From: Tenrec ecaudatus
Lineage: Eukaryota; Chordata; Mammalia; Afrosoricida; Tenrecidae
Assembly: GCF_050624435.1 (NCBI RefSeq)
Contig: NC_134540.1
Location: 27,590,001 to 27,654,000, forward strand
Direction: 5' to 3'
Length of the DNA stretch: 64,000 nucleotides
The notes below the pieces were generated by a model. The model made no database searches, had not been told where the DNA came from, and was given only the letters and a program-made list of their open reading frames with translations. Below are positions 1 to 12,005 of this stretch, one piece after another; the stretch's first letter is position 1; every line of letters starts with the position of its first letter. Both the position numbers and the translations under genes were made by a program.

Positions 1-1104
1 CAAGCTCTATAATACATGAATGAGCTTAAATAAAGAGTGGACAAATAATCACTATAGGGTGAAAACTGGTGTTAACACTTATTTGCTTGCTTTCATTCTT
101 TACTTATTTCCAGTCCTAAAGTTAAAACAATCACTGTCCTTTTCTGCGATTATTTCTGCTGTTTCTTAAAAACAAAATAATTGTCTGATTATTTCCAAAG
201 CCCCTTTTTCCTCTTCTTGTAACGTCATATGATGGGATACAAGGAAGCAAGGCATAATAACATTATCATTTATAAATTGATGCATTTTCTTTAAAATTAC
301 TTTTGTAAAAAGTGATTTATAAAATGTATAAAACATTGTATCACTTCAAAATAGCAGTATATCACATTCTAATTCTAAATGTATAAAAGAGGTGCATATA
401 TTCTAATATCTGAATGTTTCTTATAGGTGAAGATGTTAATGTTTCGGGAAGCTAGCTTGATGCAAGAATAGAACAGGATATGTTTCATAATTCAAAAGTT
501 ATCATGGAATTTAATGACTTCTTAATCAGACCCAAAGAAACAAATCAAGTTAAAATTACACTGTGGCTTGCAAAGTGTGAAATCTATACTTCTTAGTCTG
601 TCTAAGAAAGTTCTAGATGATGCGTGACATCCTGACAAAATAATTGATGGTATCTGCTTTTGCTGTCAGAACTGTCTGTCTTTAGAAGGTACGTTACATA
701 GTATTCCGATATAAGCATTGCTTTTATCACTTTCCATGTCATCTCCTGCTCCATCCCCCTACATGAAGATTCTGCCATTTAAACCAAGATAACCTATGAG
801 AAATAGAGAGATTTATATCAAGAAAATGCCTTACACACATCTAGAAGTGGGGAAGTTCATGACTGGGTAGGTTTCAAGACCGTGGGTCAGATTTTAGTCT
901 AGAATCTTCTAGAACACAAGGAAGACCACAAGCTGGTGGCTGCAGAAATGAGTGTGGTAATTATTTCTTTTAGAAAAATTGATCCCAGACTAAAGAACAT
1001 TAAAAATATATTAGTTTCTTACTGCTGCTTCAGTAAATTGCAACTGACTTCATAGCTGAACACAGTTCAAGTTTATCACCCATTTGTTCTGGAAATTAGA
1101 GAGA
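1..1104. other. Unassigned AT-rich intergenic sequence
   Basis: No open frame, RNA gene or repeat family that I recognise. Composition matches the rest of the unique sequence in the window. Old, highly diverged repeats cannot be excluded by eye. Confidence 0.4.
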
Positions 1105-1310
1105 AGCTACCATGGAGTAGTGGTTATGTGTTGGGTTGCTAATCACAGGGTAAGAAGTTTGAAACCACCAGCAAGCTCCGTGGGATGAAGATGGGCATTT
1201 CTACTCCCATATACAGTTCGTCTTGGAAATTCACAGGGGCGTTTCCACTCTGTCCTGCAGGGTCACAGTGAGTCCGAATGGACTCTGTTGTAGGGATTTT
1301 GGTTTTGGAG
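1105..1310 (+). mobile_element. AfroSINE-type tRNA-derived SINE with TSD
   Basis: The copy shows the SINE order: a tRNA-like head (gtagtggttatgtgttggg, then gctaatcac and 'gtttgaaaccaccagc', resembling A and B boxes), a body (tctactcccat, aaattcacagggg) and a tail (tgtcctgcagggtcac, then gtccgaatggactc). An 11-bp direct repeat, tggaaattaga, flanks it at 1090-1100 and 1319-1329, which supports insertion by LINE-type target-primed reverse transcription. It is diverged and has no long A tail. The family name is from memory. Confidence 0.8.
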
Positions 1311-1329
1311 GTTTGCTATGGAAATTAGA

Positions 1330-3054
1330 CATCAACAATGGAACTCACTGGGTGAAAATCGAGGTACCAGAAGCCCACATTGCACTCTTGGCTTACTAGG
1401 GTTGCGCTTTCTTCCAGCTTCAGGACCAGCAATAGTGACTAGGCTCTTTCTCCTATTACATCCGTTTCATACTTTTTTATCTCCCTCTTTTATGTAAGGA
1501 CACTTGTCATTACTTTGAATGCACAAGGATACTAGAAAATAACCTATCCATCTCCCAAATCACCTTTTATTTGGTTCTTTGTTATCTAATCAACTCTACG
1601 TATAGTTGCCGAGGATCAGGGCCTGCATACTTATGGTTTGATGCATTTGCTTTCATCCTTTTTATTTAGTTTAGTTAAATAAGCTTTAGTTTCTTCACTC
1701 AAGTGTCTAATTAAAAAGTGTACCTTTTTCCTTAAGTTTTGCTTTAAGTATTGTTTATGTGAATGGCTACTTAAATTTTGTGGTCATCTTCATTATGAAT
1801 GTGTTTCATACTCAATTATGTATTCATTTAAATATAGTATTATTTCACCATCACACACATATTTAATTTTGCTCACCACGATATCTTGATGACGAGACAG
1901 TTATTTGCTCAATTTTGTTATCCTACTATCTTGCAACTTTCCCTTTAGAATGCATCATGTTTGGTTCCACAGGGGAAAGGCCAGGGCTCCGCTATCCCTC
2001 TCAAGACTCATTATACCCAATACCTCACTCAGGACCTGGAGTGCATTAGCTGTGCCACCAATAGCTGGACAATTGTGATTTCGATTGAGTTTCCCCTTTG
2101 TGCTCTCCTACTACAGCTTTGTCTGCCCCTTTCAGTTCCTTGTGATATATTTATCTGCGTGTGAGCATTGAGATTTTACTTAGTTTTTTGTAAATGTACC
2201 ACAATTATTTCTAAAGCACAAAGCAAAATCCTTCTTTATATCAAATTGATCATGTTCTTGAACTTTGTATTATACATTTTAAATTATTTCCCCTGTACAT
2301 TGAATAATTGTGTATTTTAATTTTCTTATATTTTAATGTTCTTATAATTAAATGTAGCCATTGTCCCTAATGTTTATACAGTTTATAAGAATTAAAAATT
2401 TGTACACTGTAATAATTTTAAACATGAGTATATATCGCACATATGAATATAAATCTTATTTTAACATTCTAATTTTTACTTTCTTTTAGTAATGCAAATA
2501 ATCAGTTACTGTAAAATACTACCCAACATTACTAGTCATTTAATATACATTTTCCCTGTCTGGCATGTTTAGGCATTCTGCAACTACCATATTAATGATC
2601 ATTCTAATAGAATTAGAGTAAGTTTAAAATCCAGGATAAGGCCGTGCTGTCACGCTTGTCAAGTGTGCCATGCTCTGCACCGTGAGGAATCATTACACTG
2701 CTCTATGTGAGTCTGTCAGCTGTGATTGCTTAAAAATAACTGTCCCTTGGCTCATGGCTTGACTCCTTTTTTTTTAACCACATTTTATTCACCAGTTACT
2801 ACAGGCATCTATAGTATAGATTTTGTAATATTTTATGCTGAGTAACTCATTTAATAGATTTATTGGTTTAACATTTGATTTTTCTGTTTTGTAGTTGAGA
2901 AGCCCTCCAACATAATCAATGTATTATGCAAATTTATACTTCTTTTTGAAAGTTTTCCTCAAATCCCATTCTTTGACTCTTTTTAAGCGTTTTCAAGAGT
3001 TTTGTTTTGTTATTGGTTTCTATTGTTAACATTTGCATTTATTAATTTAACATG
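1330..3054. other. Unassigned sequence
   Basis: AT-rich with no recognised repeat. A more GC-balanced patch at about 2636-2760 (from ggccgtgctgtcacgc onward) stands out from its surroundings; it could be an old MIR-like element or a conserved non-coding element. The 67-codon open frame at 1961-2164 has no recognisable similarity and is treated as chance. Confidence 0.35.
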
Positions 3055-4291
3055 AAGCCGCAATTCCGCTACCTTAATACTAAATCTATAAATATGTATA
3101 CATAGATCTATTTCCCTATCATCATATATAAATATATTTATGTATGTACATGCCGGTATTTAGACCTCTATAAATGCCCTTTGCTCCTAGCTCTTTCCTC
3201 TATTTCCTTTTACTTTACTCTGGTCCCACTCTCATGATCTGCCTTAATTTGGGTTTCAGTAATTCCTCTCAGTTGCACTGCCTTTGATCAAGCCCTATCA
3301 GGCATCCTACACCCTCCTTGCCATCGATTTTAGATCACTTGTTGTTCCCTTGTTCCAGGGTTTGTGAACACCCACTTCTTTCCCCTTCCCCCTCTCCTGT
3401 GTCCCCCTGGAGCCATCAGTCCCATCTAATCACTTGGCATTCCATGATGCTCACCTTTCCAACATGATTGCTGAAGACAAATGGGTGAATAAGCAAATGT
3501 GGTGGAGAAAGCTGATGGTGCCTGGCTATCGAAAGATATAGCATCTGGGTCTTAAAGGCTTGAAGATAAATAAGCAGCCATCTAGCTGAGAAGCAACAAA
3601 GTCCACATGGAATAAGCTGACCAGTCTGTGTGATAATGAGGTGTGAATAAGATCAGGTATCAGGCATTAAGACCCCTAACCAAAAAATCATATCAATGTG
3701 AATGAGGGGGAGTGTGGAGTGGAGACCCAAAGTTCATCTGTAGACAATTGGACATCCCTTTACAGAAGGTTCATGGGAGGAGATGAGCGAGTCAGGGTGC
3801 AGTATAACACCAACTAAACATACAACTTTCCTCTAGTTCTTTAATGCTTCTTCCCCCCACTACTGTGACCCCAATTTTACCTTACAAATCTGGCTAGACA
3901 GAATATGTACGTGGGTACAAATAAGAGCTGAAAACAAAGGGAATCCAGGACAGATAAACTCCTCAGGACAAATATTGAGAATAGTGATACCAGGAAGGTA
4001 AGGATGAGGTGGGGAGAGAAAGTGGGAACCGATCACAGCGATCTAAATATAACCTCCTCCCAGGGGGATGTACAACAGAAAAGTGGATGAAGGGAGACAT
4101 CAGTCAGTGTAAGACATGAAAAAAAATTATCAAGGGTTCAAGATGGAGGCAGGGTGGGGGGACGGAGGGAAAAATGAGGAGCTCATACCAACGGCTCAAC
4201 TTGAAAATGATGATGGCAAAAATGTACAAATGTGCTTGACACAATGGTTACATATGTGGATTGTCATGAGTTGTATGAGGCCCCAATAAAA
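3055..4291 (+). mobile_element. L1-type LINE 3' end with inverted 5' part
   Basis: The right part (about 3433-4291, plus strand) matches the 3' UTR-like unit at 41340-42150 and, inverted, at 43658-44358: 'atgattgctgaag', 'tatagcatctgg', 'ctctagttctttaatgct', ending in caataaaatg. The left part (about 3055-3432) is the same family in the opposite orientation: its reverse complement (gggaacaacaagtgatct, then 'catttatagaggt') aligns to about 40995-41270. About 60 bp of consensus is missing at the switch point near 3433. This is the signature of twin-primed L1 insertion. The L1 assignment is inferred from the A-rich end, truncation and inversion; no ORF2 sequence is present. Confidence 0.72.
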
Positions 4292-4293
4292 TG

Positions 4294-4337
4294 AGGACAA
4301 ACAAAACTTTTTTTAAAAAAAAGGACAAACAAAACTT
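4294..4337 (+). repeat. 16-bp direct repeat around T/A run
   Basis: The string aggacaaacaaaactt occurs at 4294-4309 and again at 4322-4337, separated by a run of T then A, right at the end of the L1-type element. It probably arose by slippage in, or duplication of, the element's A-rich tail. Confidence 0.7.
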
Positions 4338-4534
4338 AGTTTTCCAGTAATTATAAAAGTAAATTCAGATAAGTGACTTATCTGATTAATATTGGTGTTA
4401 GATGAGTTGATTTAACAGCCTTTAAGGAAAACACAAATGAAAATTTAGCATTCTTTGTATTCAAAGATTTTAAGAAGTGACTCTTATATATAAAATATAT
4501 AATCAGTGCTTCTTAATAAAGTTTGCTATATTTT

Positions 4535-4750
4535 AATCCATTGCCATTGAATTGATTCCGCTCATAGAGCCTCTGTAGGAGAAAGTAGATCGCCTCTCTG
4601 GGTTTTGGAAATGCTGACTCTTAACTAGAGTTGAAAACCACATCTTTCTTTCCAAAAACAGCTGCTGGATTCCACCTGCTGATCCTGTAGTTAGCAAACC
4701 AAAATTGAATCCAGCACTGTAACCCACTACATGGCCCTGGCATCTAGTGG
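4535..4750 (-). mobile_element. AfroSINE-type SINE, inverted
   Basis: The reverse complement reads from the tRNA-like head (gtagtgggttacag, gctaactacaggatcagcag) through the body (aagagtcagcatttcc, aaaacccagag) to the tail (gctctatgagcggaatcaa, ttcaatggcaa). An 80-codon open frame on this strand (4533-4775) is only SINE sequence. Confidence 0.75.
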
Positions 4751-5275
4751 TTCTGTACTCAGCTGCCAACCTCAAGATTGGGAGTTGGAGTTTGGTAGAA
4801 ATGGATGCTAATAAAGGATGAGTATATAATTGAAGAAAATTGTATACAATGATTCTGGTGATGATTGTACAACTCTTTTTGATGTATTATAGGTGAATTA
4901 TAGGTGAATTATATGCAAATCGAAGTTTTGGGACAGGGGGAATTATCTGCCATTGGAAACCACCAAATCATGTGGAGGGAGAAAGATAAGCCTTTCTACT
5001 TCCATTGAGTTACAATCTCAAAGCTGCAAGGTCAGTTTTACACTGTCCAGAGTGTCACTTTTAATCAGAACCTACTTGATGGAAGTGATCTTTTAAAAAT
5101 TAAATTAAATTAGATTAAATATTTTAGAAGGTTTTATAATTTTATTTGAAATAAGAATGACAACTTTACACTTGAATAGAGAAAAGTATTTATATTTATT
5201 AAATGCCTGTGTGATGTGAAAAGTTCTCTTATTGAACTGCATATCACAAAGTTTGTGGTTCTGGTCCACCTAGAG

Positions 5276-5476
5276 CAGTGGTTCTCAACCTGTGGGTAGA
5301 TTGACCCATTCACAGGGGTTGTCTAAGACTATATTTCGATGGTCTCAGGCACCGGGACACGACTCTCTCTGTCTCCAGGCATGTCTGCACACATGGAGAT
5401 AGGCCCACAGATGGGTCACCACAACCCGAGGAACTGTATTAAAGGGTCACAGCATTAGGAAGCTTGAGAACTACTG
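5276..5476 (+). mobile_element. hAT-type miniature DNA transposon with 8-bp TSD
   Basis: The left end cagtggttctcaacct and the right end (reverse complement cagtagttctcaagct) form imperfect terminal inverted repeats. The identical octamer acctagag lies immediately outside both ends (5268-5275 and 5477-5484). Length is 201 bp with no coding capacity. The 8-bp TSD and CAGTGGTTCTCAA-type termini are characteristic of mammalian hAT (Charlie-like) non-autonomous elements. Strand is arbitrary. Confidence 0.88.
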
Positions 5477-5684
5477 ACCTAGAGGAATCTCAGAAGATGG
5501 ATGTGATTGACCTACTATGAAAACAAGCAATTATAAACTTGATGGTGCAGTTTTAATCTGATACATAAGGACTCTCCATTATTTGGAACCAACTTGTTGG
5601 CAACTGTGTTTTAATACTGTCTTGCCTGAAATATTTGCTTACAACAATATTTTTTGTGATTTATTTTTAGCCACCAAATATGAA

Positions 5685-5855
5685 AGTTATTGTGTGCTGT
5701 CCAGTTGATTCATAGTATCTCAGGAGACAGAGTAGAATGGTCCCATGGGATATTCTTGGCTGTAATCTTTATAAACACTATCTCCCATCAAAGAGTTTGG
5801 TGAATTTGAACATTCAACCTTCTGGTTACCAATCAAAATTTTAATCGCTATAAAT
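5685..5855 (-). mobile_element. AfroSINE-type SINE, inverted, degraded
   Basis: Tail-like gctgtccagttgattcatag is followed by a body (acagagtagaatggtccc, ggctgtaatctttat) and a diverged tRNA-like head (gaacattcaaccttctgg, ttaccaatc). This subtype has the 'ggctgtaatcttta' block not obvious in the copy at 1105-1310, suggesting a different AfroSINE subfamily. Confidence 0.6.
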
Positions 5856-7099
5856 CATATCTGTATATACTTTACTAAAAACGTAATTAATAAATTTACA
5901 TTTTTGTATTATAAAATCCAAATGCGATTATAAACAGTAAGTTTAATACATGACATATTATGTTGTCTTCTGTTGATGTCCAGGTGAGTGTAACTTTTTT
6001 TCTCTGTGCAATTAGAACCATTGCTTAGATGCTAGGTATCTGAGTTGTACAAATAACATTGACTTTAAATGCTATTCATTTTCTTTAGATTATGTATTCT
6101 ATACAAACAAGTATTGTGAAAACTCATTTCACAGAATCAGTTAGTATTCTTGGAAAGGATCATAGCTTTCATTGCCTTGTCCTTACTTTATGTTCCAGAA
6201 ATGCAGTACCTTACATTAATTACAATGTGCTTTACAATTACATGATCTCAATCGGCAGAGTTTCCATTGAAATAAATTAAATCTGATGATCTGGCCACCC
6301 GTTAGTTAAGAATAGTTATTCCTCTTAATAGAGGCCCTTTTAGATTACTAGGTGAGACTCCAACGGGGCTTGGGACTCCCCATATGGTTTTGATTATTTT
6401 GACTTTAAAAGAGTCTGTCATCTATTACCTATTAACCACGGAAGATGCAACTCTCCACGGGACACATTTAAAAGTGCTTTTTAACCTAAACATATTTCAA
6501 AATTCGTTTGTTTCATCTGTTAGAATCTTCAGCAAAATGCTACTTCTGAGTTCACTCACATTTATCACTTTTAACAGTTCTTGCATTTGTTTGTAATAGA
6601 CCAGAGGTGTAGAAGCTAGTTTATACTTCAAAGACTCTTATTGTAAAGTTTCTTATTCTAAAGTTAAGCACTTCATTTCCTATTCTCTCATGCACTACAT
6701 ATTCATTATTGTTTATAAATTCATTTAATCCTCAGGTTGCATTTTGGGTTATCAATCAATATTATGTTGCTTTGAAATAGCTGAGATTTCCCATCAAAGT
6801 TTATTTTCATTATTATAGAGTTAATAAAAATTGGTTTAAAGTTCATTCATCTTCATTTAAATTTCTTTATTAAAACAGAATCTATAAGCATACACTTCAT
6901 TTGTTTTCATATAGTCCAGCATTTTGGATTATTTTCCCATAATGCAGATTAAGTATGGTTGACTCTGACACACCATGCAGATCATATTTACTTTGTGATT
7001 ATCAGTCTAGCATACATAACAGTCAATAAGTAATGAAAATGGAATATTGCATTGGACAAATATGCTGCACAAGACATCTTTAAAATGCTCAAGCTTAAA
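5856..7099. other. Unassigned AT-rich sequence
   Basis: No repeat family or gene recognised. The open frames of 62 and 70 codons at 6092-6280 and 6384-6596 have no recognisable similarity. Confidence 0.35.
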
Positions 7100-7545
7100 A
7101 ATGTCACTTTGAGAACTCATGTGAGCCGGATCCAAGCCGTGGTAGTTTTGCATTGGGTGCACGTCAAACTGGAAAATGAATAAGTCAGAGTCCAAAGTGT
7201 TATTTCCTTTGGCAAAAATAAAAAGAAGGAAAAACAAACATATTTATCTTGAAAGAAGTACAGCCATGGTGTCCCTTGGAAGCCAGAATGGTCAGAATTC
7301 ATCTCAGAACTTGGGGCATGTTGCCAGAAGAGACTATTGCCTGGCAAAGGAACACATGCTTGGTGCAAAAGGTGGTGATCGAACAAGAGCAGGACTGTGG
7401 AAGAGATGGAGTGACAGACACAGTGACTGCAACACACGCAAAGACATTGCTGACGGGGGTGGAGGAGCTCTGAGTGTTTCTCTGCTGAACATCTGGCAAA
7501 CAGGAGTGTGAGCCAAGTCCAGGACACCAAACAACAACAGCATCA
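7100..7545 (+). pseudogene. RTE/BovB-type LINE 3' end, ORF remnant
   Basis: The sequence covers the carboxy-terminal part of the RTE polyprotein and its 3' UTR. Around 7106-7195 it parallels the 'SRDVTLRTKV' to 'ESWSLNKE' stretch seen better at 59702-59902 on the minus strand. Around 7247-7330 it parallels the 'SILKE' to gene-end region also seen at 61645-61760, and it finishes in the RTE-like tail caccaaacaacaacag near 7530-7545. It is frameshifted with an internal deletion. Long open frames on both strands here (up to 137 codons on minus, 111 on plus) are by-products of this fossil, not genes. Confidence 0.7.
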
Positions 7546-7844
7546 CGAAATGCACTGCGAAGAATTCCCAGAAGAAAACGACACACTAGCCAATTCTTAA
7601 GCTTAATTATGCTATTGTTTATTAATAGATTTTAAATTTGTATCAATTACCTCTAGTGAATGAAAGATGTATCAGGAACTAATATTACAGACATATATAA
7701 AAGGTTATTGCTGTCTTCAGTATGTGCTTTATAAAATTAAGTGTAAAGAAAATTCTCACAAATGGAACAATAAGTAAAATTATGATGGAGAAAAAATGAT
7801 GTTTTTAAGGATTTTGCCTTGCTTCTATCCAGAATCATCACTCA

Positions 7845-8400
7845 TGTAAACAGCAGTCATGACATCAGCTGACATATTACATCGGGCAAATCTTTGCACT
7901 TCTTTAACGTCTTGCAAAACAAGCATGTTACATTGAACATTAAGTTTGGCCACTGTAAGACATAGTGTTTTCAATGGACTTGTATGGATGTGAAAGTTGG
8001 ACATTGGATAAGGAAGTGTCAATGCATTTGAATTATGGTGTTGGTGAAAAGTCTCCAAAGGAAATTGAATTGCCAAAAGAACTAAACAAAATTTTCCCAT
8101 AAGAACTGTGGGCAGGATGCTCTTTAGAAGCAAGGATATTGAGAATTTGTCTCAGGTATTTTGGATATTTTATCCAGAGAGATTCAATCTCTGGAGTAGG
8201 AAACCAAAAAATATATGTGTACATGAAAGACAGCAAAACAATGGAAAATCGTCAACAAGATTGATTGACACAGCAGCTGCAAAAATAGGCACCAACAGGA
8301 GACAAATGGTGAGGCTGAGGCTGGCACTGGGCGGGGCAGGGTTTCATGTAGGGTCTCTATGCGTGGGAATGAACTTGATGGCACCTGACAATAATGACAG
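7845..8400 (+). pseudogene. RTE/BovB-type LINE 3' end
   Basis: A second, adjacent RTE copy in the same orientation. Block order: cgggcaaatctttgc, then the degraded 'VTLRTKV' stretch around 7930-7965, the 'ACMDVKVGHW' stretch around 7980-8010, the gene end, and the 3' tail gaacttgatggcacctgac at about 8371-8390. The 125-codon frame at 8108-8485 runs through it and is a relic. Confidence 0.7.
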
Positions 8401-9449
8401 CTTTATACATGCTACCGTGTATTTTCCAGTAGTACATGGATTGGTATTATTTATAGGGCAAATATGCATAAAATATAAAAAATGAAAATATTTTGTACAA
8501 TATGTCACAAGAACATGTGCAATGAATATCAATATATAAGGCAGAGGAGAAATACTGAAAGACTAAAAGACGTACACTGTGACTCTTGCCTAATGTCCTC
8601 CACATCCATCCTGGTACGTACAAATTGGTTAGCATCCCACTCCATCACCATTGGGCCGCCAGGACTCCTCAGCTTTTGAAAAGTATAAAAGATGAAGGAG
8701 ACTGGATTGCATAGAGAAATAAGAAGTATCAGCAGTGTTTCTGATAAATTTCAATTCCCTATTTTCAAAGTTGATATAATATGTAGGAAGAAGGTCAACA
8801 ATTGAATAGCAGACCCTGAAACCTATAAAACCAAAGAGTTAACTGATGCTGAGCACACTGCAACCCCTAGCATCACAATGAGCAGTTGTTTCAATGCTCT
8901 GGAGTTCTCCACAGCAGAACTTACACACCTGTTCACTAAATCTCAATACATTCAAAACAATTCAAATTATATGGGGTTCAAACATCATACTGAAATTAAG
9001 CAATACATTCTTAAGTAATCAGTGGTCAAAGAAAATAAATCAACAATATTGTAAAATAAGTTGAGATGAATGAAAATAAAAGATAACAAAATGTATGGGA
9101 TGCAGTTAAAACAATTCTTGGAGAAAATCCTTGGTTTTAAATGTTTATATAATGAAAAAGACAAAGCTCCAATTAGCATAACCTAAACTTGAATTTAATC
9201 TTACTTGAAAAAAGAAGTATAACTAAAATCATCACTAACAGAAGGGAGGGAATGGCAATAGAGTAAAGTAAATGAAATAGAAATGAGGAAAACTATAGAA
9301 AAAAATCCACAAAATCGGAACTTGTTTTATTGAAGATATACACACAGTTGAAAATTGTTTGGTGATACTTAAGAAGTTGAAAGAGTAAATACTCAAATTG
9401 CTAAAATTAGTAATGGAAGGTCATCAGTATTGTTCTTACAGTACTCTTT
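8401..9449. other. Unassigned sequence
   Basis: AT-rich with no recognised repeat or gene. Part may be highly diverged LINE sequence. Confidence 0.35.
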
Positions 9450-9905
9450 GTGGTGGTTAGAGTACATGCCAACTTGATGGTACCTGTGTGAAGGTAGAGG
9501 TGGAATCCAACTTGCCAGTCAGGTGGTAGTCTGTTGATACCTCCTTGTGGGTGTGATCTTTTCATAAGAGACACTGTAAACTTCACTCTCTCTGTCTCTT
9601 TTCTCCCTCCCTGTTTGTTGGGATTCTATGCCTGGGTCCAAGGAGGATCCAATGGATTGCTGAGCTAGGGAACGAATCTCGGAGCCGTCAGTGCCTTTTC
9701 CTGTTCCCACTGGCCTTGGATCGATGCTGGTCTGCACCCATGTACCTCTGATTGCCCTGTTTTCTGATTCACCCTTACGAACATTGGCCTTCAGCTATGT
9801 TAGCTTGAAAAGGGCTCCTTCTAACTCAGGCTTATGGACTTGAGTTAACTAGACTGGGATGCCCTCTTGATATAAAACTACTTCTTGGTATAAACATAGA
9901 GTGAT
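9450..9905 (+). mobile_element. Solo LTR, ERVL-like (afrotherian family 2)
   Basis: Begins tgtggtggttagagtacatg with 'ccaacttgatgg', has a CT-rich middle (ctctctctgtctcttttctc) and ends around 'gatataaaactacttcttgg', a likely polyadenylation region. An inverted copy lies at 52545-52970: both share ccaacttgccagtcag-type, 'gttgatacctccttg'-type and 'tataaaa' blocks in the same order. It resembles the 48784-49298 family in overall plan. ERVL affinity is inferred from the 'tgtcaacttg' type start. No internal viral sequence is attached. Confidence 0.6.
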
Positions 9906-10919
9906 TTAAAAATAAATCTATTGTAAATACAATTCATATAAGAAATTTCAATTTAAAACATTGTGTTACATTTTCTTTAGAATACTATGAAATCTTATTG
10001 CATTTAAGTACCATTTCTTCAGTTAACTTGGATGAGTTTTAAAGAGTAGATAATTTTTTGAAATCTACAGCAAACAATTATTTTTAAAAATCATACAAAA
10101 TATATGTAATATAGTTCCCTCAATTGGGTTCTATCCCTGAACTCTTAAATCTCATTTTTTTCTAGATAGTGTTTTCTAATCTTCTTTAGCCTTTGAAACT
10201 GTATTTTCTGATCACAAGCTCTGGCAGTTTCTGTAGGGAAAGGTTTCATAACCGAGTCCAGTTTCACACGCCATGTGATGAGTCCTGTTAACCTTTCTAA
10301 GAGGACAAGACACGTTTTTTGGCAGCCACAGGGATCCAGACGTTGGCAATAATTTAGGAACCACCTGCTCTGGGAAGACTCTCTGTTTGAAAAATACTAA
10401 GTTAAGGATGGAGCTCCGTTTATCCCACTGTACCTACCACAGGCCCATTCAGCTCATGTTTCTCAGGTACTATATAATTACTTTAGTAAATAGATTTTCA
10501 CGGGAGAATATTCTTTTGAATGACTTTCCATCTAGGAGTCTAACCACATAGGTTTTGTCAAGAAAAAAACAAAGCATTTGGACATTGATTTTTAAACAAA
10601 CTTATTAGCATCCATGAAAATTTTAGTAAGGTAGTCTATAGTTATAACCTAAACAGCTTTGTGTATGAGAGGTTTTCAGACTCATTTGTCCTACCACCCT
10701 CTTTACAGGACAAAACAACCAAACAAACTCAGGGATTCTCTAGCAATTGAAAAAACAAACAAACAAATAAACAGAAAAACACTTTTGGACTTAGAAACAT
10801 AATCCAGAATAAAATGTACGTTTTGCAGTTCCCATGGATTGTTCCACTGGCCACGAGCGGAAGGTATCTCTCACTTTGATACATACTGGTATATACTGGT
10901 ATGTAACTGGTATATACTA

Positions 10920-12005
10920 ACAGTGACCGTTGGGTTTCATGTCAACTTGGCTGAATCAGAATTCTCAGAGGTTTGGCACTGAGATGTAGTGATCCCCATG
11001 GTTTGACCTAGCATCATGTAATCAACTCTCTGATGAGATAGACGGTGAGTACCCAAGAAGTAGTAAAACAGCCCTTACGCAGGTCACTGTCCTGATGCAA
11101 GTGATAGGGGGTTTTCTAAGAGGTCTGGCCTACTTCCTATGTATAAGTAAATGTAGGGGGACATTTGTTTGCTCTTAGTGGCACTAGATACTGCATCTTG
11201 CTCATGGACATTATGTTAGTCTGGGTTGACTAGAGAGACTCATATATATGTAAGAGAGAACTTTGTATGAAAAAGTAATTGTGCATCAATAAAACATCCC
11301 AGACTAGTCCAGATTCAATCCGCAAGTCCAATATTAGCCCATATGTCTGATATCAGTCTATAAATCTCACTTCAGACTCACATAACATATGCAGTGACAC
11401 TGAATGCAGGAAGATCACAGGCCAGTGGGTGGAAGGTTTTGTGGATCCAGTGGCAGTGGAAGCATCTCAGCTCTGGCAGGGGTTTCCATGTGGCTCCTTC
11501 AGCTCCAGCTCCAGGGCTCTGGCTGCCATCAGCATAGCTCCCTGTGACTTGTCAAAAGGAATGTGAAGCAGAGAGAGAGCATATGTGTTCAGCTTCCAGG
11601 AGGAAGAGAGGAAAACTCCCAGAAGCTTCATGAGAAGGCCACAGCCACAAGGAGGCATCAACCCGGCTGTGGCCTGATTGAAAGGCTAACTTCCACCCCT
11701 ATAACTTATTTAACAAGTTGACATGAAATGACGTAACTACCACAGACACCCAATTCTTTGTGATTGACTCAATGACCTGCCATATTGCCTAATGATCAAA
11801 GGAGCCACCAAGGGCTTGCCTCCCTCTGATTTGCCTTCTGACTTACTAACCTTGGAGATATCATATATAGCTAGTGATGGGGATATTTATGTTTACATGT
11901 GCATCTAGCTCTAGCTAAACTGTCTATATACTCTTCAATATGTCTATTATCCATCTGTCTGTCTAGCAATGTATCACCGGTTTGGGTTCTCTAGAGAACC
12001 AAATC
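10920..12005 (+). mobile_element. ERVL/MLT2-like LTR split by a second LTR
   Basis: The left part (10920-11213) starts 'gttgggtttcatgtcaactt ggctgaatcag', and the right part (11745-12005) ends 'tttgggttctctagagaacc'. The 'tcaacttggc' start and 'ctctagagaacc' end are typical of mammalian MLT2/ERVL LTRs. The middle is occupied by the inverted LTR at 11214-11744. Confidence 0.55.
11214..11744 (-). mobile_element. Solo LTR, ERVL-like (family 1), inverted
   Basis: The reverse complement starts tgtggtagttacgtcatttc, then 'catgtcaacttg', and ends 'gactagtctgggatgtttt' followed by tagtcaacccagactaaca. It aligns along its length with the plus-strand copy at 48784-49298, for example gagctatgctgatg, 'gctgagatgcttc', 'tatcagacatatggg', 'gcacaattact'. 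Ends are TG...CA in form. The flanks gacat/gacac could be a decayed 5-bp TSD. Confidence 0.7.

Noticed and set aside
7117..7530. 137-codon minus frame, one of the longest in the window
   Set aside because: It lies antisense to an RTE 3' end on the plus strand and has no domain pattern.
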